Below, one piece after another: positions 37,458 through 49,863 of a stretch of DNA of 64,000 bases (the stretch's first letter is position 1; each line of letters starts with the position of its first letter). The stretch is from Alphaproteobacteria bacterium MarineAlpha5_Bin12. GTDB taxonomy: Bacteria; Pseudomonadota; Alphaproteobacteria; HIMB59; GCA-002718135. The notes under the pieces were generated by a model. It was given only the letters and a program-made list of their open reading frames with translations, was not told the origin of the DNA and ran no database searches. The DNA is taken from the NCBI GenBank assembly GCA_002937855.1, contig PTKS01000005.1:1-64000 (forward strand), given 5' to 3'. Both the position numbers and the translations under genes were made by a program.

Positions 37458-38282
37458 ATGCCAGAATTACCAGAGGTAGAAACAACAGTTAGAGATCTAA
37501 ATTTCATCAAAAATCTTATTATTAAAAAGATTAATTTGTATAGAAAAGACATAAGATATCCTATACCAAAAAAGATAATAAAAATAAGTAAAAATCAAAA
37601 AATTTTAAAAACATATCGAATTGGTAAATATATAATTATTAATTTAGATAATTTATATTCAATTGTTATTCATTTAGGGATGTCAGGTAGACTTAAATTG
37701 CTTAATAGAAATCAAAAACTTGATAAACACGACCATGTTGAACTTTTATTAAGTAATAATCAAAAGATAATTTTTAATGATCCTCGTAGATTTGGATTAA
37801 TTGATATTTTAAAAACTCCTTTTTTGAAAAATTCTAAATATTTCCTTAATCAAGGAATAGATCCATTTGATAAGATGTTCAATGCAAACTATTTGTATAA
37901 AAGAATTTCAAATTCCCAATCAAATATTAAAGCAATAATTATGAATCAAAAAATTATATTAGGCATTGGTAACATATATGCATCTGAAATACTTTTTGAC
38001 TCAAAAATATCCCCATTAAAAAGAGGTAGAAGAATAAATAAGGGCGAAGCAATTAAATTATTAAGATCTATAAAAAAAATACTTTTAAAAGCGATAAACA
38101 ATAAAGGTTCAACCTTAAGGGATTATTCCAGAATTTATGGAACTTTAGGAAATTATCAAAATATATTTAAAGTTTATAATAAAGAAGGTGATTATATATT
38201 GGTAAATAAGATGAGAGGTAAGATAATAAGAATAACTCAAAATGGAAGATCAACTTTCTATTGTCCATTATTTCAGAAATGA
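37458..38282 (+). CDS. mutM: Formamidopyrimidine-DNA glycosylase lacking its zinc finger
   Basis: A 274-residue base-excision glycosylase for oxidised purines. The catalytic N-terminus PELPEVETTVRDL (Pro nucleophile, Glu) is intact, as are HLGMSGRLKLL, the helix-two-turn-helix GIGNIYASEILF and NNKGSTLRDY. The C-terminal zinc finger, normally four Cys, keeps only one (YCP near residue 270). The CxxC positions read ILVN and the last Cys is Phe, so it is a zincless finger. Loop length and the following RST are kept, so the fold may persist. Start 6 bases from divergent ubiE. Confidence 0.93.
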   Translation: MPELPEVETTVRDLNFIKNLIIKKINLYRKDIRYPIPKKIIKISKNQKILKTYRIGKYIIINLDNLYSIVIHLGMSGRLKLLNRNQKLDKHDHVELLLSNNQKIIFNDPRRFGLIDILKTPFLKNSKYFLNQGIDPFDKMFNANYLYKRISNSQSNIKAIIMNQKIILGIGNIYASEILFDSKISPLKRGRRINKGEAIKLLRSIKKILLKAINNKGSTLRDYSRIYGTLGNYQNIFKVYNKEGDYILVNKMRGKIIRITQNGRSTFYCPLFQK

Positions 38283-38295
38283 TTGATTATATCAG

Positions 38296-38324
38296 TTGAC
38301 TAATATTTTATGTTTAACTATATA
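38296..38324 (+). promoter_or_regulatory. Candidate rpsT promoter giving a near-leaderless transcript
   Basis: TTGACT, a 17-base spacer and TATATA form a good housekeeping promoter. The -10 element ends 5 bases before the rpsT ATG, so transcription would start at or within a base or two of the start codon. No Shine-Dalgarno is present ahead of rpsT. Confidence 0.5.
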
Positions 38325-38329
38325 GAATT

Positions 38330-38584
38330 ATGCCACAACATAAATCAGCAAAAAAAAGAGTAAGACAAAATAATAAAAAAAGATTAATAAATAAATCTAT
38401 TTCAAGTAAATTTAAGTCAACAATATCAGATTTCCAAAAAAGTTTAGAAAAAAAAGATAAAAAGAGTTCAGAAACCCTTTTATCTTTAGTAGATTCAGCA
38501 ATATCCAAGGCAGTAAGCAGAGGAATAATAAAAAAGAGAGCTGCATCAAGAAAAATTTCAAAATTAACTAAGTTAATTAAGTAA
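38330..38584 (+). CDS. rpsT: 30S ribosomal protein S20
   Basis: An 84-residue basic helical ribosomal protein. N-terminal PQHKSAKKRVRQNNKKR and the C-terminal SRGIIKKRAASRKISKL are typical of S20. In many Alphaproteobacteria rpsT neighbours dnaA, as here. The gene has a strong promoter immediately upstream but no ribosome-binding site. Confidence 0.96.
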   Translation: MPQHKSAKKRVRQNNKKRLINKSISSKFKSTISDFQKSLEKKDKKSSETLLSLVDSAISKAVSRGIIKKRAASRKISKLTKLIK

Positions 38585-38763
38585 AATTCAAAAAAAAGGG
38601 CTTAAAATAGGATAAAAGTCAATAATTTTTTTTTATTTTTTTTTATTTTTATACTTGCTTATTCTCTAATAAAAGTGTTGTTTGGATTTGTGATTATTTT
38701 TTAGATTAATTTGATCTAGTAGTTCAAAATTCTAAAAATATTTTTTGGTGGGGTGGTTATTTG
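38585..38763. other. rpsT-dnaA intergenic region with long T tracts
   Basis: A 179-base gap containing a nearly pure T stretch at about 38626-38650, opposite an A-run near 38590. It ends in the GGTGGGGTGG ribosome-binding region of dnaA. The T tract could end rpsT transcription. I see no DnaA box (TTATNCACA) here, so I do not call an origin. Confidence 0.4.
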
Positions 38764-40152
38764 ATGAATAAAGACGTTTCTTCGTTTAATTCCGATATAT
38801 GGGAAAAAATTAAGCAAAAACTCAAAAAAGAAGTAGGAGAAACAGCTTTTAATAACTGGCTCAAGCAGCTAAAATTTAATTCATCAGATAAAGAGATTCT
38901 AACAGTATCAGTACCTACAAAGTTTTTAAGAGATTGGATAGCTACCCACTATGCGGATAAAATTAAAAGAGTTTGTAAAGAAAAAAATCCCGATTTTTTG
39001 AATTTAAAAATTGTTGTTAAACAAAATAGTGGGCGAATTATTCCTGGTACGGAAAGAATAGTAAAAAACCAAGAGGAAAATAAAAGTTTAGACATTAGAT
39101 CTCAACAATCATTTTCTTATCCTGGTGACTTTGGGGCACCATTAGATCCAAGATTTACATTTGATAATTTTGTTGTAGGTAAACCTAATGAACTTGCTTT
39201 TGCTGCTGCAAAAAGAGTAGCGGAAGCAGAAAAAGTTACATTTAACCCCTTATTTCTTTATGGAGGTGTGGGCTTAGGTAAAACACATTTAATGAATGCA
39301 ATAGCATGGGAAATAAAGAAGAATAACTCTGAAAGAAAAGTTATTTACTTATCTGCTGAAAAATTTATGTATCAGTTTGTAAGGGCATTAAGATATAAAG
39401 ACATAGCAACTTTCAAAGACCAATTTAGATCTATAGATGTATTAATGATTGACGATGTTCAATTTATTGGTGGCAAAGAAAATACGCAGGAGGAGTTTTT
39501 CCATACTTTTAATGCTCTGGTAGAACAAAATAGACAAATAATTATATCTGCTGATAAATCTCCTTCAGATCTTGAAGGTTTAGAAGAAAGATTAAAATCA
39601 AGATTAGGTGGAGGTTTAATAGCTGATATTCATCCAACTACATATGAACTAAGGTTGGGAATACTTCTTGAGAAAGCTCAAAAAAGAGGTGTTGAAATAC
39701 CTCTAAAAGTCTTGGAATTTTTATCACATAAAATAACTTCCAATGTTAGAGAAATGGAAGGAGCTTTAAATAGGTTAGTTGCTCATGCTACTTTAGTTGG
39801 AAGACCAGTAACAATAGAAACAGCACAAGAATTATTACAGGATTTATTAAGGGCTCATGATAAAAAAGTAACAATTGAAGAAATACAGAAAAAAGTTGCT
39901 GAACATTATAATATTAGACTTACAGATATGTATTCACCTAGAAGATCGAGATCAGTTGCAAGACCAAGACAGGTAGCAATGTATTTAGCAAAAAGTATAA
40001 CTAGTCGATCTCTCCCAGAAATAGGAAGAAAATTTGGAGGAAGAGATCACACGACTGTAATGCATGCTGTGAGAAAAATTGAAGAATTAAAGACTACTGA
40101 TAGCATATTTAATGAAGATGTAGAACTTTTGAAAAGGATGCTTGAAAATTAA
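38764..40152 (+). CDS. dnaA: Chromosomal replication initiator DnaA
   Basis: A 463-residue initiator that opens oriC. Domain I covers 1-80; AAA+ Walker A GGVGLGKT is at 167-174 and Walker B LMIDDVQF is about 60 residues further on. The DNA-binding helix-turn-helix signature GRKFGGRDHTTVMHAV is at the C-terminus. I choose the ATG at 38764 over the TTG just before it because GGGGTGG is well spaced to it. dnaN, recF and gyrB follow in the ancestral replication order. Confidence 0.97.
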   Translation: MNKDVSSFNSDIWEKIKQKLKKEVGETAFNNWLKQLKFNSSDKEILTVSVPTKFLRDWIATHYADKIKRVCKEKNPDFLNLKIVVKQNSGRIIPGTERIVKNQEENKSLDIRSQQSFSYPGDFGAPLDPRFTFDNFVVGKPNELAFAAAKRVAEAEKVTFNPLFLYGGVGLGKTHLMNAIAWEIKKNNSERKVIYLSAEKFMYQFVRALRYKDIATFKDQFRSIDVLMIDDVQFIGGKENTQEEFFHTFNALVEQNRQIIISADKSPSDLEGLEERLKSRLGGGLIADIHPTTYELRLGILLEKAQKRGVEIPLKVLEFLSHKITSNVREMEGALNRLVAHATLVGRPVTIETAQELLQDLLRAHDKKVTIEEIQKKVAEHYNIRLTDMYSPRRSRSVARPRQVAMYLAKSITSRSLPEIGRKFGGRDHTTVMHAVRKIEELKTTDSIFNEDVELLKRMLEN

Positions 40153-40172
40153 TATAAAAACTGTTTTTATAT
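40152..40172 (+). terminator. AT-only hairpin between dnaA and dnaN
   Basis: ATATAAAAA/TTTTTATAT forms nine A-T pairs with a CTG loop in the 33-base gap, followed by four T. It is too AT-rich to be a strong terminator but may modulate read-through from dnaA to dnaN. Confidence 0.3.
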
Positions 40173-40185
40173 TTTTATAATTCAA

Positions 40186-41301
40186 ATGAAGATATCAATA
40201 GATAGAAATTCATTATTAAATACTCTTTCTCACGTTCAAAATGTTGTAGAAAGAAGAAACACAGTGCCTATTCTTTCCAATATACTTATTGATGCAAAAT
40301 CAAATAATATTGTTTTATCCGCAACTGATATGGATTTATCTATAACTGAAACAATAGTTTGTTCGGTAATTGAAGAAGGCTCTATTACTACTGCTGCTCT
40401 TACATTGTTTGAGATAGTAAGAAAAACACCCGAAGGTAGTGAAATTGAATTAATTTCTAATGATGGTAGTAAGCTATCAGTTAGATCAGGAAAATCAAAA
40501 TTTTCTCTTTCTTGTCTTCCAAAAGATGATTTTCCAAAAATAGATAATTTAAGTTTAGAAAGTGAATTTTCAATACAATCTGAAATTTTGAAAAAGATGA
40601 TAGATAAAACTAAATTTGCAATCTCAAATGAAGAAACTCGGTATTATTTAAATGGAATATATTTTCACATTATAAAAACCGAAGATAGATCTATATTAAG
40701 GTCAGTTGCAACCGATGGGCACAGATTAGCAAAATTTGAACATGAATTTACTGGAGGTGATTTAAATCTTCCTGGAATAATAATACCAAAAAAAACAATT
40801 AATGAAGTTAGAAAGTTATTAGAAGAAAATTCTGAAGAAATAAAAATATCTGTAAATGAATCAAAAATTATTTTTTTCATTGATAATATAGTTTTAACTT
40901 CAAAATTGATTGACGGCTCTTTCCCAGATTATGAAAAAGTAATACCAAAAAATAATGACAAAGAAATGTTTGCAAAAACAAGTTTGATCTATGAAGCAAT
41001 TGATAGAGTTTCAACTGTTTCAAGTGAAAAGTCTAAATCAGTAAAGTTATCGCTATCAGAAAATATAGCAAGTTTGTCATCTAATAGCGCTGAAACTGGA
41101 TCAGGAGCTGAGGATTTGGAGGTTAAATATCCAGGTGAAAAAATAGAAATTGGATACAATGCAAAATATTTACTTGAAATAATAAACCAGATCGATGGAG
41201 AAGAAGTTAATTTTAAACTTTTTGATTCTTCATCACCATCAATTATTCAAGATCTAAAAGATCATTCTACACTCTATATACTTATGCCTATGAGGGTATA
41301 A
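40186..41301 (+). CDS. dnaN: DNA polymerase III beta sliding clamp
   Basis: A 371-residue clamp with three tandem clamp folds. N-terminal NTVPILSNILIDA and the C-terminal HSTLYILMPMRV are characteristic. Normal length. It lies 33 bases after dnaA and 9 bases before recF, with no visible Shine-Dalgarno. Confidence 0.97.
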   Translation: MKISIDRNSLLNTLSHVQNVVERRNTVPILSNILIDAKSNNIVLSATDMDLSITETIVCSVIEEGSITTAALTLFEIVRKTPEGSEIELISNDGSKLSVRSGKSKFSLSCLPKDDFPKIDNLSLESEFSIQSEILKKMIDKTKFAISNEETRYYLNGIYFHIIKTEDRSILRSVATDGHRLAKFEHEFTGGDLNLPGIIIPKKTINEVRKLLEENSEEIKISVNESKIIFFIDNIVLTSKLIDGSFPDYEKVIPKNNDKEMFAKTSLIYEAIDRVSTVSSEKSKSVKLSLSENIASLSSNSAETGSGAEDLEVKYPGEKIEIGYNAKYLLEIINQIDGEEVNFKLFDSSSPSIIQDLKDHSTLYILMPMRV

Positions 41302-41310
41302 AAACAATAA

Positions 41311-42435
41311 TTGAGTTATATATCTTCAATTCGTTTAAATAATTTTAGAAACCTTGGTAATCAAGAAGTTAATTTATCAAATTTAGCAAATGTTTTTATT
41401 GGTCCAAACGGTGCAGGTAAAACTAATCTAATTGAATCGGTATCTTTAATATCTCCTGGTAGAGGTTTGAAAAAAGAAATTTTGAATAAAATAAGTAATT
41501 TTAATTCAAAAGATCCATGGGTTATACATTTAAAATACAATAAAAAAAATATGCCAGTTCTTGAAATAGCATGTACATATGAAGTTAGTAAAACCGGATC
41601 TAATACAAAAAGAATCTTAATAAATGGGAATAAAGAAAAAAAAATATTTGAACAAGAATCAATACCTAATTTGATCTGGTTTACTCCAGATATGGAAAGA
41701 TTATTTAATGGATCACCATCTTTAAGAAGAAATTTTATTGATAGAATTGTATTTAGTTTTGATAAGAAAATTTTAATTGAGCTTAACTCTTATACCAAAC
41801 TATTAAAGGAGAGAAAAAAAATATTAGAGACAAATAATTTTGATGAAAATTGGTTGAATGAGGTTGAGAATAAAATAGTATTACTAGGTACTAGTATAAT
41901 CAAAAAAAGAATTCATACTATTTATTTTTTAAATGAAATATTTGATAAAAAATTTGAAAGTAAGAAATTAAATAACTGCAATCTAAATATTACCGGGTAT
42001 ATTGAAGAATTATATTTAGATAGAAAAAATATCAATTTCGAGGAAGTTTATTTAAATGAATTAAAAAAATCGAGAAACTCAGATAGATTTAAGGGGGGGT
42101 GTTCAGTAGGGCCTCACAAATCTGACTTCAAAGTATTATTTAAAAAAAATAAAATATATGCTGAATATTGTTCCACTGGACAACAAAAGGAGATAATTTT
42201 AAACATATTATTATGTCAAGCCTATGCCTTAATCGAAAAAAATAATACTAGTCCAATTGTATTGTTGGATGAAATTTGTTCACATTTAGATGAAACAACG
42301 AGATCAATTTTACTATATTTTATTGAATGGTTAAAAATTCAAGTTTTAATGACTGGTAATGATGAAAAACTATTTTCATTTTTATCAAAAAAAGCCAAGT
42401 TTTTTTATGTAAAAGATGGTATTGTTAATTACTAA
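41311..42435 (+). CDS. recF: DNA replication and repair protein RecF
   Basis: A 374-residue SMC-like ATPase in gap repair. Walker A GPNGAGKT is at 31-38, the signature is STGQQKEIIL, and Walker B reads VLLDEICSHLDE. The TTG start at 41311 begins the conserved SYISSIRLNNFRN directly. It sits in dnaA-dnaN-recF-gyrB order, 6 bases before gyrB. Confidence 0.95.
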   Translation: MSYISSIRLNNFRNLGNQEVNLSNLANVFIGPNGAGKTNLIESVSLISPGRGLKKEILNKISNFNSKDPWVIHLKYNKKNMPVLEIACTYEVSKTGSNTKRILINGNKEKKIFEQESIPNLIWFTPDMERLFNGSPSLRRNFIDRIVFSFDKKILIELNSYTKLLKERKKILETNNFDENWLNEVENKIVLLGTSIIKKRIHTIYFLNEIFDKKFESKKLNNCNLNITGYIEELYLDRKNINFEEVYLNELKKSRNSDRFKGGCSVGPHKSDFKVLFKKNKIYAEYCSTGQQKEIILNILLCQAYALIEKNNTSPIVLLDEICSHLDETTRSILLYFIEWLKIQVLMTGNDEKLFSFLSKKAKFFYVKDGIVNY

Positions 42436-45857
<3,422 letters not shown>

Positions 45858-45884
45858 ATTTATTATGTATTTATTTTAAATTAA

Positions 45885-48623
45885 ATGTCAAAACAAAATA
45901 GACTTATTCTCATAGATGGTTCGGGTTATATATTCAGGGCATATTATGCACTTCCACCAATGACAAAAAATGATGGCACTCCAATAAATGCATTGTATGG
46001 TTTTACTAATATGCTAATTAATCTTATTGAAAATTATGGAAATGAAAAGCTTATAGTTATATTTGATGCTGCAAGGGAAAATTTTAGAAATAAAATTTAT
46101 TCTGAATATAAAAGTAATAGAGGAGAAACACCAGAAGACTTAATTCCTCAATTTGACTTAATTAAAAAATGTGTAAAAGCATTTAATGTTCCTCAACTTG
46201 AAATACAGGGTTTTGAAGCTGACGATATAATAGCAACATATACAAATTTAGCAAAAAAAAATAATTTTGATTCACTAATTATTTCTTCGGACAAAGATTT
46301 AATGCAATTAGTTAATGAAAATGTAAGTATGTTAGATCCTATAAAAAATAAATCAATTGGAATTGAGGAAGTAAAAAATAAATTTGGAGTTATCCCTGGT
46401 AAAGTTGTTGAAGTTCAGGCATTAATGGGGGATAGAATTGATAATATTCCAGGTGCACCCGGAATAGGGCCAAAAACTGCTTCAGAATTAATTTCTAAAT
46501 TTGGTAATATCGAAAACCTAATTAAAAATTCAGCTAAAATTAAACAAGATAAAAAAAGAAAAATTATTGAAGAGCACAAAAAAAATATAAGATTAAGCTT
46601 GGAGCTAGTAACGCTTAAAAACGATGTAAAACTGCCAATTTCTATAAAAGAAATATGTCCATACGATAAGTCTGAGCAAACACAGACCTCAATTACAAAT
46701 TTTTTAATCGATCAAGAGTTTAAAACTATACTCAATAGATTAAAAAATAGTTTTATAAATATTCCAATAGATAATTATGAACAAAAACCAAAAATTGAAG
46801 CAATTTATAAAACTATTTCAAAAATTGATGATTTGAAAAAATTAATAAAACAAATCACTGAATCTGGTATTTGTGCTATCGACACAGAAACCGATTCTTT
46901 AAATATTAATAATGTAAATTTAGTTGGTATCTCAATATGCTTTGAAAACAATAAAGCTTATTATATTCCTCTTTCTCATAAAGAATTAAAGACAAATAAG
47001 TTATTAAAAAATCAAATTAATTTTAAAGATGCAATGGAAGAAATTAAGAAATTATGCTCAGACTCTTCTATTCTAAAAATAGGCCAAAATATTAAATATG
47101 ACATAAGGGTTTTAAAAAAATATGGAGTTAAACTAGAATCAATTTCAGATACTATGCTAATGTCATACGCTTTTGAAAATGGAATTACGAGACATAATTT
47201 GGATGATCTTGCACAAAAGCATTTAAATATAAAAACAATAAAATTTAAAGATGTTGTAGGAACAGGAAAAAAACAAATTACATTTGATTATGTTGATATT
47301 AATCAAGCTACAAAATATGCGTCAGAAGACGCTTTAATAACTTTTAATCTTTATAATTTGTTTTCCAAAAAAATTTCAACTGGAAAACATAATTTTATAT
47401 ACCAAAATATTGATAAACCTCTAATTGAAGTTTTAGCTTCAATGGAGGAAAAAGGCATAAAAATTGATAATGAGTATTTAAAAAAATTAAGTAGAGAATT
47501 TTCTAAAGAAATTAATATATTAGAAGAAAAAATATTTACAATATCAAAGACAAATTTTAATATTGGTTCGCCCAAACAGCTTGGAGAAGTTTTATTTGGT
47601 AAAATGCAAATTAAAGGAGGTAAAAAAACTAAATCCGGCACATTTTCGACAGATTCTAATACTTTAGAAGAAATAGCATCTCATGGTGAAAAAATAGCAA
47701 AATATATTTTAAGTTGGAGAGAATTATCGAAATTGAGATCAACATATTCCGAGGCTTTAGTTGATCAAATATCAAAAACAACAAAAAGAGTACACACTTC
47801 ATATGCTAACGCTACTACTATCACTGGTAGACTTAGTTCTAATGATCCAAATTTACAAAATATTCCAATAAGAACTGAAAATGGGAGAAAGATAAGGAAA
47901 GCTTTTATAGCTGAAAAAGGATATAATTTGGTTAGTTTTGATTACTCCCAAATTGAACTCCGATTAGCTGCAGAAATTTCAAAAGATCAAAATTTTATAA
48001 AAGCTTTTAAAGATGGTGAGGATATTCACTCTAAAACAGCTTCTGAAATATTTAGTATTAAAATAAAAGATTTAAACTCTGATCATAGAAGAAAAGCCAA
48101 AGCTATAAACTTTGGAATTATTTATGGTATAAGCCCTTATGGGCTCGCGAAACAACTTTCTATAACTAATTCTGAAGGAAAAAATTATATTGAAAATTAT
48201 TTTAAACGTTTTCCTAAAATAAAAGAATATATGGAAAATCAAACAAAATTCTGTAAAAAAAATCTTTACGTTGAAACTTTGTTTGGTAGAAGATGTTATA
48301 TTAGAGGAATAAATGATAAAAATTTTTCTTTAAGAGGTTTTTCTGAAAGACAATCTATAAATGCACCCATTCAAGGTACAGCCGCAGATATCATCAAAAT
48401 AGCCATGAATAGAATACATGAAGAAATAAATAACAAGATTATAAATGCGAAAATGTTATTACAAGTTCATGATGAATTGGTTTTTGAAATAGAAAATAAA
48501 GAAAAAAAATCTATAGAAAAAATTAAAACAATTATGGAAAATTCTCATAAAGAATTTATTGATTTTAAAGTCCCGCTTGTTGTTGATTATAAAATAGGCT
48601 TTAATTGGGGTGAATCTAATTAA
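45885..48623 (+). CDS. polA: DNA polymerase I
   Basis: A 912-residue polymerase with all three activities apparently intact. The 5' nuclease is at 1-290 (LIDGSGYIFRAYYALPPM, QGFEADDIIATY). The 3'-5' exonuclease spans about 300-500 with proofreading residues in AIDTETDSL, IGQNIKYD and YASEDALITF. The polymerase domain contains DYSQIELRLAAEIS, RRKAKAINFGIIYG and QVHDELVFE. Some reduced genomes lose the proofreading residues; here they are kept. Divergent from the ABC ATPase by 27 bases. Confidence 0.97.
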   Translation: MSKQNRLILIDGSGYIFRAYYALPPMTKNDGTPINALYGFTNMLINLIENYGNEKLIVIFDAARENFRNKIYSEYKSNRGETPEDLIPQFDLIKKCVKAFNVPQLEIQGFEADDIIATYTNLAKKNNFDSLIISSDKDLMQLVNENVSMLDPIKNKSIGIEEVKNKFGVIPGKVVEVQALMGDRIDNIPGAPGIGPKTASELISKFGNIENLIKNSAKIKQDKKRKIIEEHKKNIRLSLELVTLKNDVKLPISIKEICPYDKSEQTQTSITNFLIDQEFKTILNRLKNSFINIPIDNYEQKPKIEAIYKTISKIDDLKKLIKQITESGICAIDTETDSLNINNVNLVGISICFENNKAYYIPLSHKELKTNKLLKNQINFKDAMEEIKKLCSDSSILKIGQNIKYDIRVLKKYGVKLESISDTMLMSYAFENGITRHNLDDLAQKHLNIKTIKFKDVVGTGKKQITFDYVDINQATKYASEDALITFNLYNLFSKKISTGKHNFIYQNIDKPLIEVLASMEEKGIKIDNEYLKKLSREFSKEINILEEKIFTISKTNFNIGSPKQLGEVLFGKMQIKGGKKTKSGTFSTDSNTLEEIASHGEKIAKYILSWRELSKLRSTYSEALVDQISKTTKRVHTSYANATTITGRLSSNDPNLQNIPIRTENGRKIRKAFIAEKGYNLVSFDYSQIELRLAAEISKDQNFIKAFKDGEDIHSKTASEIFSIKIKDLNSDHRRKAKAINFGIIYGISPYGLAKQLSITNSEGKNYIENYFKRFPKIKEYMENQTKFCKKNLYVETLFGRRCYIRGINDKNFSLRGFSERQSINAPIQGTAADIIKIAMNRIHEEINNKIINAKMLLQVHDELVFEIENKEKKSIEKIKTIMENSHKEFIDFKVPLVVDYKIGFNWGESN

Positions 48624-48625
48624 GT

Positions 48626-48862
48626 TTAAAAATCATTTTCAGTGTTAAATGCTAACCAATTTTCAACTTCTTTTAATCCACCTATATGTTTATTATTTAT
48701 TACTATCTGCGGAACTTCTTTTGCATTAGGGAATTTTGAAAAAAATTCTTCTCTGGTAATATCTTTTTCTAATAGTAAAATTTTTGGATTAAATTTAGAT
48801 AATTTTATTTTTGCTTTTTGGCAATTAGGACAATTGTTTTTTGAATAAATTAATACTTCCAT
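48626..48862 (-). CDS. grxC: Glutaredoxin of the ribonucleotide reductase operon
   Basis: A 78-residue glutaredoxin. The active site is NCPNC (Cys 13 and 16), the cis-Pro is in EVPQIVIN, and GG at HIGGLKEVENW binds glutathione. CPNC replaces the common CPYC. It is the last gene of nrdA-nrdB-grx and begins on the last base of nrdB, so it probably re-reduces ribonucleotide reductase. No nrdH or nrdI is present. Confidence 0.9.
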   Translation of the reverse strand: MEVLIYSKNNCPNCQKAKIKLSKFNPKILLLEKDITREEFFSKFPNAKEVPQIVINNKHIGGLKEVENWLAFNTENDF

Positions 48863-49851
48863 TAAAATGGGTCATCAAATGCAATATCTCTACTAGTTGG
48901 TCTTTGATATTCAGAAACACGTTTTTCAAAAAAATTTGTTACATTTTGAACATCAAGAGCTCTCATAAAATCAAAAGGATTTTCAGTATTAAAAACCCTT
49001 TGAAATTCAAATAAATCAGCTATTCTATCAGCTACTGCTTCAATATATTGACACATCAATTCTTTATTCATACCAATTAGATCAACAGGAAGTGCAGCGT
49101 TAACAAATTCTTTTTCAAATATTACAGCTTCTCTTACTATTTCTTCAAATTCAGATTGAGACACAGTATTAGTAATAACACTTGTGTCTGCAACATCATT
49201 ATTATCAAGAGTTCCATTTATAAATTTATCTCTTAAAGTCTTATACATCAGTGCAGAAAAACTAAAGTGCATACCTTCATCTCTTGCTATCCAATCATTT
49301 GAAAGTGCTAGGCCTGGTAGTAGTCCTCTTTTTCTAAAATAATAAATTGCACAAAATGATCCTGCAAAAAATAATCCCTCGACTAAACCAAATCCAATTA
49401 ATCTTGTTAGTAAATTTTGTTTTCCATTTAGCCATTTTGAAACCCACTGAGCTTTACGATTAATACAACTTACATTTTCAATAGCAGAGAACAATTTATC
49501 TTTTTCTTCTGAATTTTGGACATAAGCTTCTATTTGTAATGCATACATTTCAGCATGTATTGACTCGTTTAACATTTGGATTGAAATAAAACATCTAGCT
49601 TCAGGAATCAAAATTTCTTTATAAAATCTACTCGCAAGATTTTCATTTATCATTGCTTCTGAATTGGCAAAAAAAGCTAAAACTTGTTTAATAAAATGTT
49701 TTTCACCTTCATTTAAAGTTTCTAAATCTCTTAAGTCATCTTGAAGAGAAACCTCTTCTGGTGTCCAAAAAGACTGAAGGTGTAGTTTATATCTATCCCA
49801 TATATCTTTATGTTTAATCGGAAATATAGATTTACAACCTTTAGAAATCAC
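48862..49851 (-). CDS. nrdB: Ribonucleotide reductase class I small subunit
   Basis: A 329-residue metal-radical subunit R2. Ligand and radical residues line up as E96 and H99, with the radical Tyr at Y103, in NESIHAEMY. The second-half ligands lie in the EEIVREAVIFEKEFV region. The first carboxylate ligand, normally Asp in the FFAxSDG segment, is E65 in FFANSEAM. It starts 12 bases after nrdA and overlaps the glutaredoxin by one base. Confidence 0.95.
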   Translation of the reverse strand: MISKGCKSIFPIKHKDIWDRYKLHLQSFWTPEEVSLQDDLRDLETLNEGEKHFIKQVLAFFANSEAMINENLASRFYKEILIPEARCFISIQMLNESIHAEMYALQIEAYVQNSEEKDKLFSAIENVSCINRKAQWVSKWLNGKQNLLTRLIGFGLVEGLFFAGSFCAIYYFRKRGLLPGLALSNDWIARDEGMHFSFSALMYKTLRDKFINGTLDNNDVADTSVITNTVSQSEFEEIVREAVIFEKEFVNAALPVDLIGMNKELMCQYIEAVADRIADLFEFQRVFNTENPFDFMRALDVQNVTNFFEKRVSEYQRPTSRDIAFDDPF

Positions 49852-49863
49852 TTTTAATTCCTT

